Source: JAUILH01 sp964230215 (lineage in GTDB: Bacteria; Bacteroidota; Bacteroidia; Flavobacteriales_D; JAUILH01). From it: a DNA stretch of 64,000 nucleotides. Below, piece by piece: positions 35,749 through 44,618 of this stretch. The stretch is taken from positions 992,001 to 1,056,000 of the forward strand of contig CAXRGQ010000007.1 in NCBI GenBank assembly GCA_964230215.1, given 5' to 3'. Below the pieces are notes generated by a model. It saw only the letters and a program-made list of their open reading frames with translations, searched no databases and was not told the origin of the DNA. The position numbers and the translations under genes are program-made. Position 1 is the first letter of the stretch; each line of letters opens with the position of its first letter.

Positions 35749-38106
35749 ATGAAACTATTTACGTTCTGCTGTTTTTTTACATCATTATTTTCAATTGCCC
35801 AATCGTACAAGCTGACAGGTAAGGTACTGGATATTAGTACAAATGAGTTGCTTCCAACGGCTGCAATTTTGGTGGAGAATGGTAATGCGATTAGGGCTGA
35901 TTTTGATGGTGCATATAGTATTGAAGTTAAAAAAGGGTCTCAACATATCACCGTTAAGATGATTGGCTATGAATCATTGGATACCATTATTGTGGTTACA
36001 GGAAATGCTGAGTTTAACTTTAAGTTGAAACCTGATCAACTGGAAGAAGTTGTGGTGGCCGCTGGTCGATTTGAGCAGAGTATTGAAGAAGTGAGCGTTT
36101 CAATGAATATCATTAAGCCAAGTCTAATTGAAAATAAAGCGACCATTGATTGCGAGCAAATAATAGAGCAAGTTCCTGGCTTAACTGTTCAGGATGGCCA
36201 AGTAAGCATTAGAGGCGGTAGTGGATTTGCGTACGGAGCGGGAAGTAGAGTATTAGTCTTAGTTGATGAATTACCCATGTTATCTGCGGATGCAGGTGAT
36301 GTGAAATGGAATGCTTTGCCAGTCGAAAATATCGAACAAATCGAGATTATTAAAGGTGCCTCATCCGTATTATATGGGTCATCTGCTTTGAATGGAGTTA
36401 TTAATATTCGTACAAAATATCCTCGTAATAAACCAGAGACAAGAGTAAATATGCACCACGGGTATTTCGATAATCCTAAGAGGGAATCATTAAGATGGTG
36501 GAACAGCAACCCCTATTATATAGGTGGGAATTTCTACCACATGCGTAAAATCAAGGATAACTTTGATTTGGTTGTTGGAGGGAATATGCTTTCATCTACT
36601 GGCTATAGACAAGGTGAAGATGAAGAGCGATTCAGATTAAACGCAAATACACGATACCGTTCTAAAAAAGTGGAAGGACTGAGCTATGGCGTAAACTTCA
36701 ATTCACAGTTTGCCAGAACTGGCTTGTTTGTCTTATGGGAAAACGATTCATTGGGATATTCGCCGTCTGGAGGAGCTGATCCGAATAGCGAATCTACAAC
36801 TTTGACATTTCAAGATGGATGGCGTACGAATGTGGACCCATTTATTTCATATTTCTCTAAAAATGGTGGTCAGCATAACGCGCGAACGAGATGGTTCAGA
36901 ACCAACAATATTAATAATCAAGGAAGGGGCGCTAGAGCTGATTTATACTATGGCGAATATCAGTATCAAAAGTTCTTTGATTCGCTTGATATGAACATAA
37001 CTGCTGGGTTTAGTGCTTATCGTAATATTATTGTAGCTGATTTGTATGGAGATCATGATGGTAAGAATATTGGTGCATTTGCTCAAGTAGATAAAAAATG
37101 GCGCAGATTTAACTTTAATGCCGGGCTTAGATTTGAGTATTTTAAACTGGATACGGCCGAAACAAAATATGAGATTGGAGGAAGCACAATTCCAGTGCAA
37201 CCAGTATTTAGATCAGGTCTTACATATAAACTAAGAGAGCACTCTATACTTAGAGCAAGTTGGGGGCAGGGTTACCGCTTCCCTAGTGTAGCGGAAAAAT
37301 ATGCAGCCACAAATCTTGGAAGTGTTTCCATATTTCCGAATGCCAGTCTGCAACCAGAGAGAGGTTGGAGTGCAGAAATTGGATTTAAGCAGGGTGTAAA
37401 ACTCGGCAAATGGAGAGGTTATGTGGATGTTGCAGCATTTTGGACCGAATATCAAAACATGATTGAGTTTACATTCGATGAGTATATCCCTGAGGGCGTT
37501 GTGCCACAATTATCTGATCCTAACGCTCCGAATTATCTCTATGACATGATTGGTTTTCAGGCGAGAAATGCTGAAAATGCAAGGATTACAGGTGTGGATA
37601 TTTCGCTTACGGGACAAGGTCAGCTGAATGACGAATTAAGTCTAACCGTATTCGCTGGATACACATATATGAATCCAATAACACTTAATAGTGATTCGGC
37701 ATATTTATCTACTTTTTCAGATACAACAACAAATATGTTGAAGTACAGATATCGTCACCTAGTTAAAGGAGATGTTCAATTAGATTACAAAAAATGGTCG
37801 TTTGGGGTGAGTTCTAGATACAATAGTTTTATGTCTAACATTGATGAAACGTTTTTGAATTTGGTGATAGACTTTAATGGATTTCCAATTGCTCTGGGAG
37901 ATCAAGTTTTACCCGGTTTACCGGCTTACAGAGAGCGCAATAATAGAGGAGATTTAGTCTTCGATTTTAGAACTAGCTACCAGATAAATGAGCAATTCAA
38001 AATGGCCTTCCTTATGAATAATGCGTTGAATCGTGAATACGCTGGAAGACCAGGAGATATTGGTGCTCCTAGAACATTTATTGGTCAGCTAACGCTTAGT
38101 TTTTAG
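35749..38106 (+). CDS. TonB-dependent outer-membrane receptor with CarboxypepD_reg domain
   Basis: A 785-residue receptor. Signal peptide 1-18 (MKLFTFCCFFTSLFSIAQ), a CarboxypepD_reg-like domain about 19-105 (LTGKVLDISTNELLPTAAIL), the plug about 110-215 with VSIRGGSGFAYGAGSRVLVL and IEQIEIIKGASSVLYGSSAL, then a 22-strand barrel ending in an aromatic LTLSF. The substrate is unknown; no SusD partner, no siderophore genes and no regulator lie beside it. It depends on the TonB-ExbB-ExbD type of energy supply, candidates for which are at 46.7-49.8 kb. Confidence 0.93.
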   Translation: MKLFTFCCFFTSLFSIAQSYKLTGKVLDISTNELLPTAAILVENGNAIRADFDGAYSIEVKKGSQHITVKMIGYESLDTIIVVTGNAEFNFKLKPDQLEEVVVAAGRFEQSIEEVSVSMNIIKPSLIENKATIDCEQIIEQVPGLTVQDGQVSIRGGSGFAYGAGSRVLVLVDELPMLSADAGDVKWNALPVENIEQIEIIKGASSVLYGSSALNGVINIRTKYPRNKPETRVNMHHGYFDNPKRESLRWWNSNPYYIGGNFYHMRKIKDNFDLVVGGNMLSSTGYRQGEDEERFRLNANTRYRSKKVEGLSYGVNFNSQFARTGLFVLWENDSLGYSPSGGADPNSESTTLTFQDGWRTNVDPFISYFSKNGGQHNARTRWFRTNNINNQGRGARADLYYGEYQYQKFFDSLDMNITAGFSAYRNIIVADLYGDHDGKNIGAFAQVDKKWRRFNFNAGLRFEYFKLDTAETKYEIGGSTIPVQPVFRSGLTYKLREHSILRASWGQGYRFPSVAEKYAATNLGSVSIFPNASLQPERGWSAEIGFKQGVKLGKWRGYVDVAAFWTEYQNMIEFTFDEYIPEGVVPQLSDPNAPNYLYDMIGFQARNAENARITGVDISLTGQGQLNDELSLTVFAGYTYMNPITLNSDSAYLSTFSDTTTNMLKYRYRHLVKGDVQLDYKKWSFGVSSRYNSFMSNIDETFLNLVIDFNGFPIALGDQVLPGLPAYRERNNRGDLVFDFRTSYQINEQFKMAFLMNNALNREYAGRPGDIGAPRTFIGQLTLSF

Positions 38107-38255
38107 CATTTGCTACATGTAAATACAGACTAGTTAGAGGTTTTATAATCAGTCTGTTGCGTACAAATCATTTAATTTGACTCTTGTAATTCTCTAGATT
38201 CTTTGATTTTTAGATGAGTAGAATACCCGTAATTTTACTGTCAAAACAGATAATA

Positions 38256-39317
38256 ATGGGCACGATAATTAAAGGTTCTGGAAGTTACATTCCATCTAAT
38301 GAAGTAACGAATACAAGTTTTAGCGAAAACCCTTTTTTTATGGAGGACGGTAAAAGGGTGCCCGGAGATAATGCCACTGTTATCAATAAGTTTGAGGAAA
38401 TTACTGGAATCCAAAGTAGGAGATACGTTTCGGAAGACGAGCTTAATTCTAAAATTGCATTTATCGCTGCTCATAAAGCTATTCTCAATGCTGACATTGA
38501 TCCCGAGACAATAGACTCCATAGTAGTTGCACACAATTTTGGGGATGTAATTACAGGAACTAATCAAACGGATATAATGCCAAGTATTGCGGCTAGAGTT
38601 AAACATCATTTAGGGATTAAAAATCCTAAGTGTGTGGCTCACGACATTATATTTGGATGCCCAGGTTGGCTGCAGGCAATGATACATGCACATATGTTTA
38701 TCTCTGGAGGGTTTTATAAGCGTTGTTTGATAATTGGGTCGGAAGTTCTATCAAGAGTTTTAGATCCATATGATAGAGATACAATGATATTTGCAGATGG
38801 TGCAGGCGCAACAGTATTGGAACATCATGATTCGGATAAAGGTGTGCTTGCATTTGGTGCATTGTCTCATACGGAAGATGAGTTGGATTATTTAGGAATG
38901 GGGCCTAGTTTCAATCGCTTTAATGATAATACAACCAGATATGTGAAAATGCAAGGGCGAAAAATTTATGAATATGCACTTGGTCAAGTACCTGCAGCTA
39001 TGAAAGATTGCCTTGACAAAAGTGGCAAATCCATTGAAGACCTGAGCAAAATTTTAATTCATCAGGCAAATGAAAAAATGGATGAGGCTATTATAAAAAG
39101 GTTTTATAGAGCCTATGGTATAAAAAATGTACCAGAAGACATTATGCCTATGACCATTGCGCGTTTGGGTAATAGCTCAGTTGCAACCATTCCAACATTG
39201 TATGATTTAATAATTAGAGGTGAGCTAGAGGGTCATACAATATCAAGCGGAGATTGTTTGATGTTTGCCTCTGTAGGTGCAGGAATGAATATTAATGCAT
39301 TAGTATATCAGGTATAA
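38256..39317 (+). CDS. Beta-ketoacyl-ACP synthase III (FabH)-like enzyme
   Basis: A 353-residue thiolase-fold enzyme. ATG 38256 (MGTIIKGSGSYIPSNEVTN) matches the family start; the open frame goes 14 codons further up without resemblance. The catalytic triad is present: Cys135 in FGCPGWLQAMI, His269 in ILIHQANEKMD and Asn306 in RLGNSSVATIP. The family condenses acyl-CoA with malonyl-ACP. The long N-terminal segment with PGDNATVINKFEEITGIQSR is typical of variant KAS III proteins rather than housekeeping FabH, so a specialised lipid or resorcinol/aryl product is possible. kdsB follows 16 nt downstream. Confidence 0.88.
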   Translation: MGTIIKGSGSYIPSNEVTNTSFSENPFFMEDGKRVPGDNATVINKFEEITGIQSRRYVSEDELNSKIAFIAAHKAILNADIDPETIDSIVVAHNFGDVITGTNQTDIMPSIAARVKHHLGIKNPKCVAHDIIFGCPGWLQAMIHAHMFISGGFYKRCLIIGSEVLSRVLDPYDRDTMIFADGAGATVLEHHDSDKGVLAFGALSHTEDELDYLGMGPSFNRFNDNTTRYVKMQGRKIYEYALGQVPAAMKDCLDKSGKSIEDLSKILIHQANEKMDEAIIKRFYRAYGIKNVPEDIMPMTIARLGNSSVATIPTLYDLIIRGELEGHTISSGDCLMFASVGAGMNINALVYQV

Positions 39318-39320
39318 TCA

Positions 39321-39328
39321 TAACTTTG
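39321..39328 (+). promoter_or_regulatory. -7-like box before kdsB
   Basis: TAACTTTG matches TAnnTTTG and ends 5 nt before the kdsB ATG, in the short gap after the KAS III gene. It may be an internal promoter giving a nearly leaderless kdsB mRNA. Confidence 0.4.
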
Positions 39329-39333
39329 AGGTA

Positions 39334-40056
39334 ATGAAGTTTGTAGCCATTATCCCAGCTCGATATGCATCCTCTAGGTTTCCAGGTAAACCATTGATTG
39401 ATATTGCCGGTCAGTCGATGATTTCAAGAGTTTACAATCAATGTCTTGCATCTGATTTGGATGATGCTGTGGTTGCCACGGATGATGACAGGATATTTGA
39501 GCACTGTAAATCCAAGGGTATTAAGGTTGCAATGACAGATAAATCGCATCAAAGCGGAACAGATAGGTGTGCAGAGCTCGCTAATGACATGGACGCAGAC
39601 ATAATATTTAATGTTCAGGGAGACGAACCATTTTTAGACCCTTCGCAATTAAACCAGCTCATGCATTTAATGAGAAATGGCCATGATATTGGCACCATGG
39701 TGAAAGCGATTACTGAAAAAGAGGACGTAACAAATCCTAATCGCGTAAAGGCGGTTATGGCTGGAAGCAGAGCCTTATATTTTAGTCGTCAGGCAGTGCC
39801 ATTTGTGAGAGATGCAGATGTTGATGACTGGCTTACTAAGACAAAGTTCTATAAGCACCTAGGTTTGTATGCTTACAAGCGAGATGTTTTAATTGAATTG
39901 TCTAAACTTCCGCCTTCTAAATTGGAATTGGCAGAAGCACTAGAGCAATTAAGGTGGCTGGAGGCAGGCTATGAAATTCATGCTGTTGAGACCGATCGCG
40001 AAACGCCAAATATTGATACGCCTGAGGATTTAAATAAAGTGCTGAAATTACTTTAG
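39334..40056 (+). CDS. kdsB: 3-deoxy-manno-octulosonate cytidylyltransferase
   Basis: Activates Kdo to CMP-Kdo for lipopolysaccharide core synthesis. The 240 residues include IIPARYASSRFPGKPL, the DDAVVATDDDRIFEHC strand-loop, HQSGTDRCAE and NVQGDEPFLDPSQ. It ends in the family's PNIDTPEDLNKVLKLL. It is in the cytoplasm and is the only LPS-core gene recognised here besides the GT9 glycosyltransferase at 43.6 kb. Confidence 0.97.
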   Translation: MKFVAIIPARYASSRFPGKPLIDIAGQSMISRVYNQCLASDLDDAVVATDDDRIFEHCKSKGIKVAMTDKSHQSGTDRCAELANDMDADIIFNVQGDEPFLDPSQLNQLMHLMRNGHDIGTMVKAITEKEDVTNPNRVKAVMAGSRALYFSRQAVPFVRDADVDDWLTKTKFYKHLGLYAYKRDVLIELSKLPPSKLELAEALEQLRWLEAGYEIHAVETDRETPNIDTPEDLNKVLKLL

Positions 40057-40076
40057 CATATTTTAAGGGTAATAGT

Positions 40077-40084
40077 TACATTTG
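40077..40084 (+). promoter_or_regulatory. -7 promoter box before the HU/SPOR gene
   Basis: TACATTTG matches TAnnTTTG exactly and ends 6 nt before the ATG at 40091. No -33 TTG is visible at 19-21 nt. Confidence 0.5.
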
Positions 40085-40090
40085 TAATAG

Positions 40091-41137
40091 ATGGAATTAG
40101 CATCACATATTAAGGAATTACTTCTTGAACACGATTGTGTAATCGTACCAGATTTTGGTGGATTTGTGTGCAACTATAAAGGAAGCATGTTGGATAGCAA
40201 CTCTAATAGAATTGTACCAGCAGCTAAAGAGTTGAGCTTTAATGCAAACCTTAAAACCAATGACGGATTACTCGCTAGTTGGATGCAGCAAGTAGACGGA
40301 ATTTCCTATGCAGATGCAGTTACGGCTATCCGTCAGGAAATTATCTCATGGAAATCTGTGATGGATAAAAATGGGAGACTCCAAATTGATGGGGTAGGCA
40401 TTCTTTATTTAGATTCAAATAAAAGATGGCGCTTTAAGGCTGATTCGAACTCCTTTTTAAACCTTCATTCCTACGGTCTGCCTGATTTAGTGCTTGAGCC
40501 TATTTTAGTTAAGGTAAGACAAGAGGAAAAAATTGTACCAATAGAAAAAGGTGCTGAGGAAGTTAAAGTAGAAGAGAGAAAGAAGTCTAACGCTTATAAA
40601 TGGGCTATTGCTGCCGCGTGCATGTTGCCAATTGCATTTTATTCATATTGGATTCCTGCAAAAACCAACGCAATAGATAGAGGTTATGTGACCGTGGCCG
40701 ACTTTAATCCATTCTCTTCAAAATCAGAATCAAGATCTTCACTGGGTTATTCAGCGAGAAGTAATAATGTTGATGCTTCTCATAAGCTCGAAATTGACAT
40801 TAATGATGAGATAAAGTCATTTAGTTTAGAAACTGATGGCAGTGTTGTAGAGATTCCGGTTAAAGGGCTAGGCACAAAAAAACAAGAAGCTGATGTTGAA
40901 GTAATCACAAGCATTACTGGCTCATATCATATTATAGCTGGCTGTTTCTCGAAATCTGAAAATGCCATATCGCAGGTAAGTTATTTTAAGGCACAAGGCT
41001 ATAATAGCTATGTCTTAGATACCGTAGGAGGTCTGCAAAGAGTATGTGTTCAAAGCTTTGCAAACAAGGATGAAGCAGCAGGAGTTAAGCGCTTATTGTC
41101 TGAAAAAGGAAACTCCACCTGGATATTAAAGAAATAA
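40091..41137 (+). CDS. HU-CCDC81-type and SPOR domain membrane protein
   Basis: A 348-residue protein with three parts. Residues 1-140 are two HU-CCDC81_bac-like domains (KELLLEHDCVIVPDFGGFVC and DGLLASWMQQVDGISYADAV). A single membrane helix at about 168-188 (WAIAAACMLPIAFYSYWIP) follows a Lys/Glu-rich linker. The C-terminal 75 residues are a SPOR domain (SYHIIAGCFSKSENAISQV), which binds denuded peptidoglycan glycan strands at division sites. It should link a cytoplasmic HU-like module to the septal wall. Its stop overlaps the kinase start by one base (TAATG). Confidence 0.9.
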   Translation: MELASHIKELLLEHDCVIVPDFGGFVCNYKGSMLDSNSNRIVPAAKELSFNANLKTNDGLLASWMQQVDGISYADAVTAIRQEIISWKSVMDKNGRLQIDGVGILYLDSNKRWRFKADSNSFLNLHSYGLPDLVLEPILVKVRQEEKIVPIEKGAEEVKVEERKKSNAYKWAIAAACMLPIAFYSYWIPAKTNAIDRGYVTVADFNPFSSKSESRSSLGYSARSNNVDASHKLEIDINDEIKSFSLETDGSVVEIPVKGLGTKKQEADVEVITSITGSYHIIAGCFSKSENAISQVSYFKAQGYNSYVLDTVGGLQRVCVQSFANKDEAAGVKRLLSEKGNSTWILKK

Positions 41138-42501
41138 TGAACAGTAAAGCTATAGACCTCTTATCCGATGAGGAATTGGAATCTTTGGCAAACTCTTCAG
41201 AAGAACCACAAACAGTCAGGACAGCTCTAAATGAACTCAGAGCAAGGGAATCAAAACATTTAAATCGGCGTCTCAATTTCTTATCAGACAGAATTAAAAC
41301 ACTGCTGCGAAAGGAAACACAATTATCGGTTGTACACTCTTTTGGAACGGCGCTTCTTACTAAACATACTGTTGGTGCTATCTCGTGGGCAGTAGTGCGT
41401 AACTTGTACCATGCAATGTCATGGGATAACACGTCATTATATAGTTTAGATAATGATGGCAATATGGTTTTACAAGCATATCAGTCTAAAGATAACCAAG
41501 CCTCTGATGTTGACATGCCCTTCGCAACACAAGGAGAAGTAGATAAATTGGTAGCTATCGTTATGCACACCAAATCTCCCGTAATAGCGAAAAATGAAGA
41601 TGACTTCATACAGCTAAATGCTAGTTATGAGTCTGCAAAATCAGCTATTGCATTTCCCATAATCATAAATGATAAACTCATAGCTGTCTTTCACTCCACA
41701 AGCAAGGAAGAGAATAGATATACAAGTGAACATTTAAGCTTGTTTGCATCATTGTCCAACATTCTTGGCGCGAAACTACAAGAGGCACAGTGGAATGACC
41801 AGGTTAAGAGTAATCGAGCGCAATTAAAGATCTTGGTTGAAGAACGCACCAATGAGTTAAGACGAGCTATAGATTTATTAAAGGAGCAGAATCTTGAAAA
41901 AGACGTCCTTTTAAAAGAGGTCCACCACAGGGTAAAAAACAACATGCAGATTATAATTAGTCTGTTGAGGTTGCAATCGAATACCGTTGAGGATAATGAA
42001 GCCATAAGTGTCATACAGAATAGCCAGAATAGAATTATGGCCATGGCAATGATCCATGAGCAGCTATATAACTCTGAAAGCCTGTCTCACATTAGTGCTA
42101 GAAATTACATAACTGATTTAAGTGTAAACCTAAAATTGGCTTATGATATGTCTGAATCCATTGAGCTTGAGCATGATTTAGATGATGTTGCACTCGATTT
42201 AGAAAAGCTTGTACCTGTTGGTCTGATAGTTAATGAATTGCTGACCAACTCTCTTAAACATGCCTTTAATAATAACCAGGAGCATCCAACAATTTCGATT
42301 AGTTTAAAAAAGGATATGGCAGATCAAGCAATCCTTACAATTATGGATAATGGAGGTGGATTTGATTCAAATGAATTCACTGAGCCACAAGATACGCTGG
42401 GGTTTGAGTTAGTTAAATCTTTATCCGAACAGTTGGATGGAGAGGCAAAGGTTGAAGAAATAACAGAAGGTGCTAAGTTTGTGATATCCTTTAAATGTTA
42501 G
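41137..42501 (+). CDS. Sensor histidine kinase of the HisKA_2 type with a GAF-like domain
   Basis: A 454-residue cytoplasmic kinase, no signal or membrane segment. Residues about 65-215 are a GAF-like sensor. Then a coiled coil about 216-258 leads into the HisKA_2 box KEVHHRVKNNMQIIISLLRL (His263/His264). The ATPase domain has N-box VNELLTNSLKHAF, then MDNGGGFDSNEF and a LGFELVKSLSEQLDGE tail. No response regulator is adjacent. It overlaps the stop of the HU/SPOR gene by one base, so the two are co-translated. Its own stop interlocks with the hemJ stop (TTAG, 42498-42501). Confidence 0.92.
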   Translation: MNSKAIDLLSDEELESLANSSEEPQTVRTALNELRARESKHLNRRLNFLSDRIKTLLRKETQLSVVHSFGTALLTKHTVGAISWAVVRNLYHAMSWDNTSLYSLDNDGNMVLQAYQSKDNQASDVDMPFATQGEVDKLVAIVMHTKSPVIAKNEDDFIQLNASYESAKSAIAFPIIINDKLIAVFHSTSKEENRYTSEHLSLFASLSNILGAKLQEAQWNDQVKSNRAQLKILVEERTNELRRAIDLLKEQNLEKDVLLKEVHHRVKNNMQIIISLLRLQSNTVEDNEAISVIQNSQNRIMAMAMIHEQLYNSESLSHISARNYITDLSVNLKLAYDMSESIELEHDLDDVALDLEKLVPVGLIVNELLTNSLKHAFNNNQEHPTISISLKKDMADQAILTIMDNGGGFDSNEFTEPQDTLGFELVKSLSEQLDGEAKVEEITEGAKFVISFKC

Positions 42502-43037
42502 GATTTTTTATCACGAGCCTTCTTATACATTTTCACAGCAATCATTAGTGCTATCCCCGTAAGAAGAAACCCAACTACGCCCCAGAGCCAATTCATACTG
42601 TGCTTCATAACAACTGTGAATACTATGGCAACTAAAAATATCGTCGCTACCTCATTCCAAAGTCGTAATTTAAAAGAACTTAAGGTGATGATGTCATTCT
42701 TGAATTTACGTAACATACGTTCGCATGAAATATGATATAGAATCAATCCAAATACCAATCCTAGCTTGACATGCATAAATGGCTGCTCCAATAAATAGGG
42801 CTGTTTAATCAACATCCACACACCAAAAATGGTCGTCAATATCATGGCTGGCCATCCAATAATATACCATAAGCGTTTCTCCATTACCTTGTATTGGTTT
42901 TGTAGGATACTGCGCTGGGGCTCGTCCATCTCATTGGCTTCTGCATGGTAAATAAATAGTCGTACTATATAGAATAGTGCAGCAAACCACGACACCACAA
43001 AAATGATGTGCAAAGAGAGTATGGCGTAATAGTTCAT
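42498..43037 (-). CDS. hemJ: Protoporphyrinogen IX oxidase HemJ
   Basis: HemJ oxidises protoporphyrinogen IX in haem synthesis. The chosen ATG 43037 (MNYYAILSLHIIFVVSWFAAL) gives 179 residues, the family size; a longer frame reaching 43142 would cross both divergent promoters. Four membrane helices are visible, with conserved His10 in the first, the IYHAEA and GWPAMILTTIFGVWML segments and the KLRLWNEVATI region. Overlaps the end of the kinase by 4 bp. A -7 box lies 5 nt before the ATG. Confidence 0.92.
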   Translation of the reverse strand: MNYYAILSLHIIFVVSWFAALFYIVRLFIYHAEANEMDEPQRSILQNQYKVMEKRLWYIIGWPAMILTTIFGVWMLIKQPYLLEQPFMHVKLGLVFGLILYHISCERMLRKFKNDIITLSSFKLRLWNEVATIFLVAIVFTVVMKHSMNWLWGVVGFLLTGIALMIAVKMYKKARDKKS

Positions 43038-43042
43038 TGGGG

Positions 43043-43050
43043 CAAATGTA
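43043..43050 (-). promoter_or_regulatory. -7 promoter box of hemJ
   Basis: TACATTTG on the minus strand, an exact TAnnTTTG match, 5 nt before the hemJ ATG. Confidence 0.5.
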
Positions 43051-43093
43051 CAGCATAGAATTATTTTTTTGTCACTTACATGTAAAGCAAGCG

Positions 43094-43101
43094 TATCTTT
43101 G
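43094..43101 (+). promoter_or_regulatory. -7 promoter box of the thioesterase gene
   Basis: TATCTTTG, an exact TAnnTTTG match, 13 nt before the ATG at 43115. A TTG lies 22 nt upstream (43069-43071), slightly longer than usual spacing. It shares a 77-nt divergent region with the hemJ box. Confidence 0.6.
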
Positions 43102-43114
43102 CCGAAAAAAAGGA

Positions 43115-43636
43115 ATGAAGGAAATAAAAGCAATAGACACACTAGCCATATCTACACACCTTGTACTACCCAATGATACTAACATGCTTAACAATCTCTT
43201 CGGAGGCACCTTGATGGCATGGATGGACGAGATTGCAAGCGTATCCGCACATAGACAATGTAAAAGGGTAACGGTTACCGCTAGCGTGAATAATGTTTCC
43301 TTTAAATGGCCTATTCCGCTAGGTGCAATTGTTACCTTAGAAGCTAAAGTGTCCAGATCATTTACCAGCTCAATGGAGGTTGTAGTAGATGTTTTTGTGG
43401 AAGACCGCGTTTCAGGTAAAAGACGCTTATCTAATCAGGCGATATTTAACTTTGTTGCAGTAGATCAACATGGATCACCAATTGAAGTACCTAAAACGAT
43501 CCCCGAATCAGAAGAAGAGCAGCAGAGATTTCAAGCGGCACTTAGAAGAAAACAGTTGGCCCTTATTTTAGCTGGAAAAATGAAGCCAGATGAAGCAACG
43601 GAGTTAAAAGCACTGTTTGTTCCGCCGGTTATATAA
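43115..43636 (+). CDS. Acyl-CoA thioesterase (hotdog fold, YciA-like)
   Basis: A 173-residue hotdog-fold thioesterase that hydrolyses acyl-CoA. ATG 43115 (MKEIKAIDTLAISTHLVLPN) is chosen since the longer upstream frame would contain the promoter box. The family's NDTNMLNNLFGGTLMAWMDE includes the catalytic Asp and the GG turn. ASVNNVSFKWPIPLGAIVTL and VSRSFTSSMEVVVDVFVED follow. The last 30 residues are a charged helix outside the fold. Convergent with the GT9 gene with an 8-bp overlap. Confidence 0.92.
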   Translation: MKEIKAIDTLAISTHLVLPNDTNMLNNLFGGTLMAWMDEIASVSAHRQCKRVTVTASVNNVSFKWPIPLGAIVTLEAKVSRSFTSSMEVVVDVFVEDRVSGKRRLSNQAIFNFVAVDQHGSPIEVPKTIPESEEEQQRFQAALRRKQLALILAGKMKPDEATELKALFVPPVI

Positions 43637-44579
43637 TTGAGTTGATGTAGTCCGCAATTGCGTTTGAGTCAATACTGCTCATCGCATGAATACGCGTTTT
43701 CTTATTACCTAGTTTACTCAGTGTTCTCTTGTTTGTCGGTTCGAAAATTCTTGAATGTTCACCAGCCATATAGGGGTACATACCGAGTCTTGGACTGGTT
43801 TGCCCCCACACAGATATTACGTTTTTCTTTAGAGCTGACGCCACATGCATTAGGCCGGTATCGTTGCTAATTACACACTCACTGCCCTCAATAAGCTGAG
43901 TGGATTCGAAAAAGCCACATTTACCCGCATAGGACACGGCATTGCTCAACTTGGATGTAATTTCGTTCGCCATATTCAGGTCTTCGTTTCCACCAAGCAG
44001 TACGAGTGGCAACTTAAGAAGTGAGCCAATCTCAATCCACTTCTCAGCGGGAAGTCGCTTTCCGTCATGCTGACCACCTATAACTGCAGCCACATAGGGA
44101 TCTTGGGGTTTAGACAGCTCAGCCGACTTTTCGTAAAAGTAATCCAGTCCTTGAGAATCATTTTTAACACCTAATGACTCTACGGTGTTCAAATAGCGAT
44201 CAACTATGTGTTCATCAGGTAGCTTATCGATACCTAGATTTACAAATATCCATTTTTCAATATTGTGCTTTTTTAAGCTTGATGAGGGTGCCGAAATACT
44301 TTTTTTAATCTGCTGACTTCTAATATTGTTGTGCAGATCAACGACAAAGTCAAAGGATTCGGCTTGCAGCTCACTAATTATCTCATTCACCGAGTTGTCT
44401 ATGCACCACAATCTGTCTATATATGGGTTATGTTCAAGATGTTGCTTAAATGATGATTTGCACAAGAAATGAATCTCAGCATTGGTTTGCTGCTTCAAAC
44501 ATCTAATAACAGGACTTGTTAGAACTATGTCTCCAATGGAACTAAAACGTATTATCAGTATTTTTGATGGATTATCCAT
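43629..44579 (-). CDS. Glycosyltransferase family 9 (heptosyltransferase-like)
   Basis: A 316-residue GT-B fold enzyme of the ADP-heptose:LPS heptosyltransferase family, in the cytoplasm at the inner membrane. The chosen ATG is 44579 (MDNPSKILIIRFSSIGDIVL); the longer frame would overlap the divergent tatD start. The N-terminal strand IRFSSIGDIVLTSPVIRC and C-terminal donor motif CVISNDTGLMHVASAL are diagnostic. The sugar donor and acceptor are not known. It fits LPS core synthesis, as does kdsB upstream. Confidence 0.9.
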   Translation of the reverse strand: MDNPSKILIIRFSSIGDIVLTSPVIRCLKQQTNAEIHFLCKSSFKQHLEHNPYIDRLWCIDNSVNEIISELQAESFDFVVDLHNNIRSQQIKKSISAPSSSLKKHNIEKWIFVNLGIDKLPDEHIVDRYLNTVESLGVKNDSQGLDYFYEKSAELSKPQDPYVAAVIGGQHDGKRLPAEKWIEIGSLLKLPLVLLGGNEDLNMANEITSKLSNAVSYAGKCGFFESTQLIEGSECVISNDTGLMHVASALKKNVISVWGQTSPRLGMYPYMAGEHSRIFEPTNKRTLSKLGNKKTRIHAMSSIDSNAIADYINSII

Positions 44580-44618
44580 TTCTTTGTCAAAGGAAATAAA
44601 ATTAATGAAACAAGGCCA

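Noticed and set aside
38125..38157. Inverted repeat ACAGACT/AGTCTGT after the TonB receptor gene, as a terminator
   Set aside because: Only 7 bp of stem around a 19-nt loop, AT-rich and with no T-run after it on either strand.
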